DNA from: Bifidobacterium sp. WK041_4_12
Lineage (GTDB): Bacteria > Actinomycetota > Actinomycetes > Actinomycetales > Bifidobacteriaceae
Direction: 5' to 3'
Assembly (NCBI RefSeq): GCF_041080795.1
Contig: NZ_CP129674.1
Span: 496,001-560,000, forward strand
DNA length: 64,000 nt
Shown: in pieces, positions 61,605 through 64,000 of the stretch
How the letters are laid out: each line of letters starts with the position of its first letter
Position numbering within the stretch: position 1 is the stretch's first letter
Notes under the pieces: generated by a model
Told to the model about the DNA's origin: nothing
Seen by the model: only the letters and a program-made list of their open reading frames with translations
The model's database searches: none
Made by a program: the position numbers and the translations under genes

Positions 61605-63230
61605 ATGGCAGCTTTTACTTCTTTGACCGACAGGCTTTCACAGGCGTTCAAACACCTGCGTTCCAAGGGAAAACTCTCTGAGTCCGACATTGACGGCACA
61701 ATACGCGAGATCCGCCGAGCTTTGCTCGACGCGGATGTCTCGCTCGACGTTGTCCGCTCGTTCACTTCCCGCATCCGTGAGCGCGCTCTCGGTGCCGAGG
61801 TTTCCCAAGCGCTGAATCCAGCGCAGCAGGTCGTGTCCATCGTCAACGAAGAACTGACCAAGATCCTTGGAGCTGGAGTAGACCGTCCGCTCAACTTTGC
61901 CAAGAAACCGCCGACGATCATCATGCTCGCAGGTCTGCAGGGAGCCGGAAAAACCACGCTTGCTGGAAAACTTGGATACTGGCTGCGCGACACCGGCCAT
62001 ACGCCGCTTTTGGTTGCAGCCGATCTTCAGCGCCCGAATGCCGTGACGCAGTTGCAGGTCGTTGGCGAGCGGGCCGAGGTTCCCGTTTTCGCCCCTGAGC
62101 CAGGAGTGCAGGCAGAGAGTTCGGATGTCGTCGAACCTGGCAAGGCAACCGGAGACCCGGTACAAGTCGCCAGAGATTCGATTGCGTATGCACAGGAGAA
62201 GCTGTACGACACGGTTATCATCGATACTGCAGGTCGTCTGGGCGTCGATCAGGAACTGATGCAGCAGGCGCAGAACATCCGCAATGCCGTGAATCCCAAC
62301 GAAATCCTCTTCGTCATCGATGCCATGATCGGACAGGATGCCGTTCAGACCGCCAAGGCTTTCGACGAGGGTGTTGACTTCACCGGCGTCGTGCTTTCGA
62401 AGCTCGATGGCGATGCACGCGGTGGTGCCGCACTTTCCGTTGCCAGCGTTACGGGCAAGCCGATTCTGTTTGCATCAACCGGTGAGGGACTGAAGGATTT
62501 CGAAGTCTTCCATCCTGACCGCATGGCATCGCGAATCCTTGACATGGGTGATGTCCTGACCCTTATCGAGCAGGCGCAGCGCACTTTTGACGAGCAGGAG
62601 GCTCGCGAAGCCGCCGCGAAGATGCAGGAGGGGAGCTTCGGCCTCGATGACTTCCTTTCGCAGCTTCAGCAGGTTCGCAAGCTTGGCTCCATGAAGAGTC
62701 TGCTGGGCATGATTCCCGGCATGGCGCAGCACCGCAAGGAACTCGAGCAGTTCGATGAACATGAGGTGGATCGCACCGAAGCCATAATCCATTCCATGAC
62801 GCCACAGGAGCGACGAGAACCAAGCATCATCAATGGTTCCAGACGCGCTCGCATAGCGTATGGTTCCGGCACCACCGTATCGGCCGTCAATGGTCTGCTG
62901 CAGCGATTCGAGCAGGCGGCAAAGATGATGAAGCGCATGAGCAACGGCTCCCGCAGCATGCCTGGCATGGCCGGGTTGCCAGGTATGGGTGGCATGGCTG
63001 CGAACGGTTCCAAGCGTGGAGGTAAGAAGAACAAGAAGCATCGTTCAAAGTCGGGCAATCCCATGAAGCGTGAGGCAGAAGAAAAGGCTTTGCGCGACAG
63101 GCTCTCTGGCAACGGATCGAAGTCGTCTGGTTCTGCTTTCGAGAAAAGTCCTCAGCAGCAGACTCCTGACGGTCTGCCAGATCTTCCACCGAATCTTTCC
63201 GGCGGTTTGTCCGGGCTCTTTGGTCGTTGA
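61605..63230 (+). CDS. ffh: Signal recognition particle protein Ffh
   Basis: The 541-residue GTPase binds SRP RNA (ffs, 47940) and signal peptides. It has an N domain, then G domain with GLQGAGKT at 110-117 and DTAGRLGVD, and a methionine-rich M domain (KMMKRMSNGSRSMPGMAGLP). A short insert (about 158-175, PEPGVQAESSDVVEPGKATG) lengthens the G domain, and a Lys/Ser-rich tail ends the protein. The start is ATG 61605. Confidence 0.97.
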   Translation: MAAFTSLTDRLSQAFKHLRSKGKLSESDIDGTIREIRRALLDADVSLDVVRSFTSRIRERALGAEVSQALNPAQQVVSIVNEELTKILGAGVDRPLNFAKKPPTIIMLAGLQGAGKTTLAGKLGYWLRDTGHTPLLVAADLQRPNAVTQLQVVGERAEVPVFAPEPGVQAESSDVVEPGKATGDPVQVARDSIAYAQEKLYDTVIIDTAGRLGVDQELMQQAQNIRNAVNPNEILFVIDAMIGQDAVQTAKAFDEGVDFTGVVLSKLDGDARGGAALSVASVTGKPILFASTGEGLKDFEVFHPDRMASRILDMGDVLTLIEQAQRTFDEQEAREAAAKMQEGSFGLDDFLSQLQQVRKLGSMKSLLGMIPGMAQHRKELEQFDEHEVDRTEAIIHSMTPQERREPSIINGSRRARIAYGSGTTVSAVNGLLQRFEQAAKMMKRMSNGSRSMPGMAGLPGMGGMAANGSKRGGKKNKKHRSKSGNPMKREAEEKALRDRLSGNGSKSSGSAFEKSPQQQTPDGLPDLPPNLSGGLSGLFGR

Positions 63231-63244
63231 TGGCTACCAGCAGA

Positions 63245-63280
63245 TTCTCTGTACCGTTCTCTGTACTGTTCAGTTCACTG
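63245..63280 (+). repeat. Three 12-bp repeats after ffh
   Basis: TTCTCTGTACCG, TTCTCTGTACTG and TTCAGTTCACTG follow one another in the 77-bp gap before the last gene. Confidence 0.55.
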
Positions 63281-63307
63281 TATACTCTCTAGTTCAGGAT
63301 AAGCATT

Positions 63308-64000
63308 ATGCTTTGGGTTCTCTATGTGCTGGTCGCTTTGTGGATGGCTCTGTGGTTTGTGCCATACTCCGTCAATGGTGTCAGACCGCTGCCAGAATGC
63401 ATTGCGCTTATCCCGATGCTCACCGTCCCATTGGTGCTGGTGATGGGAGCTTCAGCGGTGACCGGGCATTGGCTCCAATGGTGCATAGGAGTGCCTCTTC
63501 TGCTCGTCCAACTGATGTGGTTTGGCGCGTCGCGGTGGAACATGCCGAGATTCATTCTTCATCTGTTCGGATTCTCGGAGCGAAGACGCCGAGCGCGAGC
63601 GGATTCTTCGGAGCACAGCGATGTTGACGCTTCACACCAAGCGCGCAGCGAACATATGGGGAGTATTTCTCTGCACCAGCCGCATTTCAAGGTCATGTCG
63701 TTGAATTGTCGCTTCGGTCGTGCGGATGCCGCTGAATTGCTGACCTACGTGCAATCAGAGCATATCGATGTCCTGGCCTTGCAAGAAGTGACCGAGGAGT
63801 TGATTGAAAGACTCGACAAGGCAGGCATAGGACTCGACATGCCATACCGGTCGTTGGGCAGACCGTCGCCTCAGGATAACGGCGGAACGAACGCACTGTT
63901 CTCTCGTGTGAAACCGGTCGAGCAGTCGGCCGCATCTGTTGACATTCTTGCTGCAAACATTCCGACATTGTGCATCGAGATTGCCGGTAAAAGAGTTCGC
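63308..64000 (+). CDS. Endonuclease/exonuclease/phosphatase family protein, C-terminus cut by window edge
   Basis: 231 codons are inside the window from ATG 63308 (preceded by AGGATAA). Three N-terminal hydrophobic segments (VLYVLVALWMALWFVPY, ALIPMLTVPLVLVMGASAV, LLLVQLMWFGA) lead to a polar linker and then the start of an EEP domain: FKVMSLNCRFGRADAAELLT and IDVLALQEVTEELIERL, with the metal-binding Asn and Glu in place. The fold suggests a membrane-tethered hydrolase of phosphodiesters on the outer face. The rest of the catalytic domain lies beyond the window. Confidence 0.85.
   Translation, partial: MLWVLYVLVALWMALWFVPYSVNGVRPLPECIALIPMLTVPLVLVMGASAVTGHWLQWCIGVPLLLVQLMWFGASRWNMPRFILHLFGFSERRRRARADSSEHSDVDASHQARSEHMGSISLHQPHFKVMSLNCRFGRADAAELLTYVQSEHIDVLALQEVTEELIERLDKAGIGLDMPYRSLGRPSPQDNGGTNALFSRVKPVEQSAASVDILAANIPTLCIEIAGKRVR

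Overview
The window is a stretch of bacterial chromosome from an actinomycete, most likely a member of the Bifidobacteriaceae. Reasons: moderately GC-rich coding sequence; a MurT/GatD lipid II amidation pair; a ppk gene beside a fused Nudix/histidine-phosphatase (MutT1-type) gene; ABC sugar transporters with no ATPase gene beside them; an aspartokinase split into catalytic and ACT genes; myo-inositol-phosphate synthase; and a FimA/FimB/class C sortase pilus cluster followed by a Tad pilus cluster. The taxonomic call rests on gene content and order recalled from those families, not on a search.

Layout. 1-3.1 kb: end of a MATE exporter (-), a cluster of DnaA-box sequences, a SemiSWEET sugar transporter and the replicative helicase dnaB. 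3.4-8.0 kb: murT-gatD, a small phasin-like gene and a UbiB/AarF kinase-like gene. 8.3-10.9 kb: a glutamate-type amino acid ABC transporter (binding protein and two permeases). 11.2-16.0 kb: a glycerophosphodiesterase and a UgpA-UgpE-UgpB type transporter, together a glycerophosphodiester/glycerol-3-phosphate acquisition module. 16.1-21.3 kb (-): upp, an unknown gene, the Nudix/phosphatase fusion and ppk. 22.4-27.9 kb: sortase-assembled pilus genes. 28.4-33.4 kb: Tad (type IVb) pilus genes. 33.5-42.3 kb: dnaX-recR, lysC (split)-asd, a DUF5701 gene and leuA. 42.6-49.2 kb: a class A penicillin-binding protein (-), ino1, glf (-), the SRP RNA gene ffs and a PAP2 phosphatase. 49.3-59.3 kb: topA-tmk-holB as overlapping genes, a PEBP-family gene, a C69 dipeptidase and recG. 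59.4-64.0 kb: a pyruvate oxidase (-), ffh (the protein partner of ffs), and a truncated endonuclease/exonuclease/phosphatase-family gene.

The core is replication and repair (dnaB, dnaX, holB, recR, recG, topA, tmk), envelope synthesis (murT-gatD, PBP, glf, ino1) and amino acid synthesis (lysC-asd, leuA). The accessory content is two adjacent pilus systems and the pyruvate oxidase, which would give the cell an oxygen-consuming, peroxide-forming route from pyruvate to acetyl phosphate.

The most unusual signals are non-coding. (i) Four intergenic palindromic elements of about 107-121 bp have long terminal inverted repeats of two sequence types but share an inner AGTATCA/TACTT core. (ii) A candidate 168-nt structured RNA on the minus strand at 27949-28116 has a promoter, a long-range closing helix starting at the predicted 5' end and an intrinsic terminator. 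(iii) A 78-bp cloverleaf-forming element lies upstream of upp. (iv) Three perfect DnaA boxes plus degenerate ones lie upstream of dnaB. (v) Short tandem arrays with 9, 11, 12, 13 or 17 bp periods occur in many gene gaps, two of them sharing an 11-bp GTGAC unit. No tRNA, rRNA, CRISPR array, prophage or intact insertion sequence was seen.
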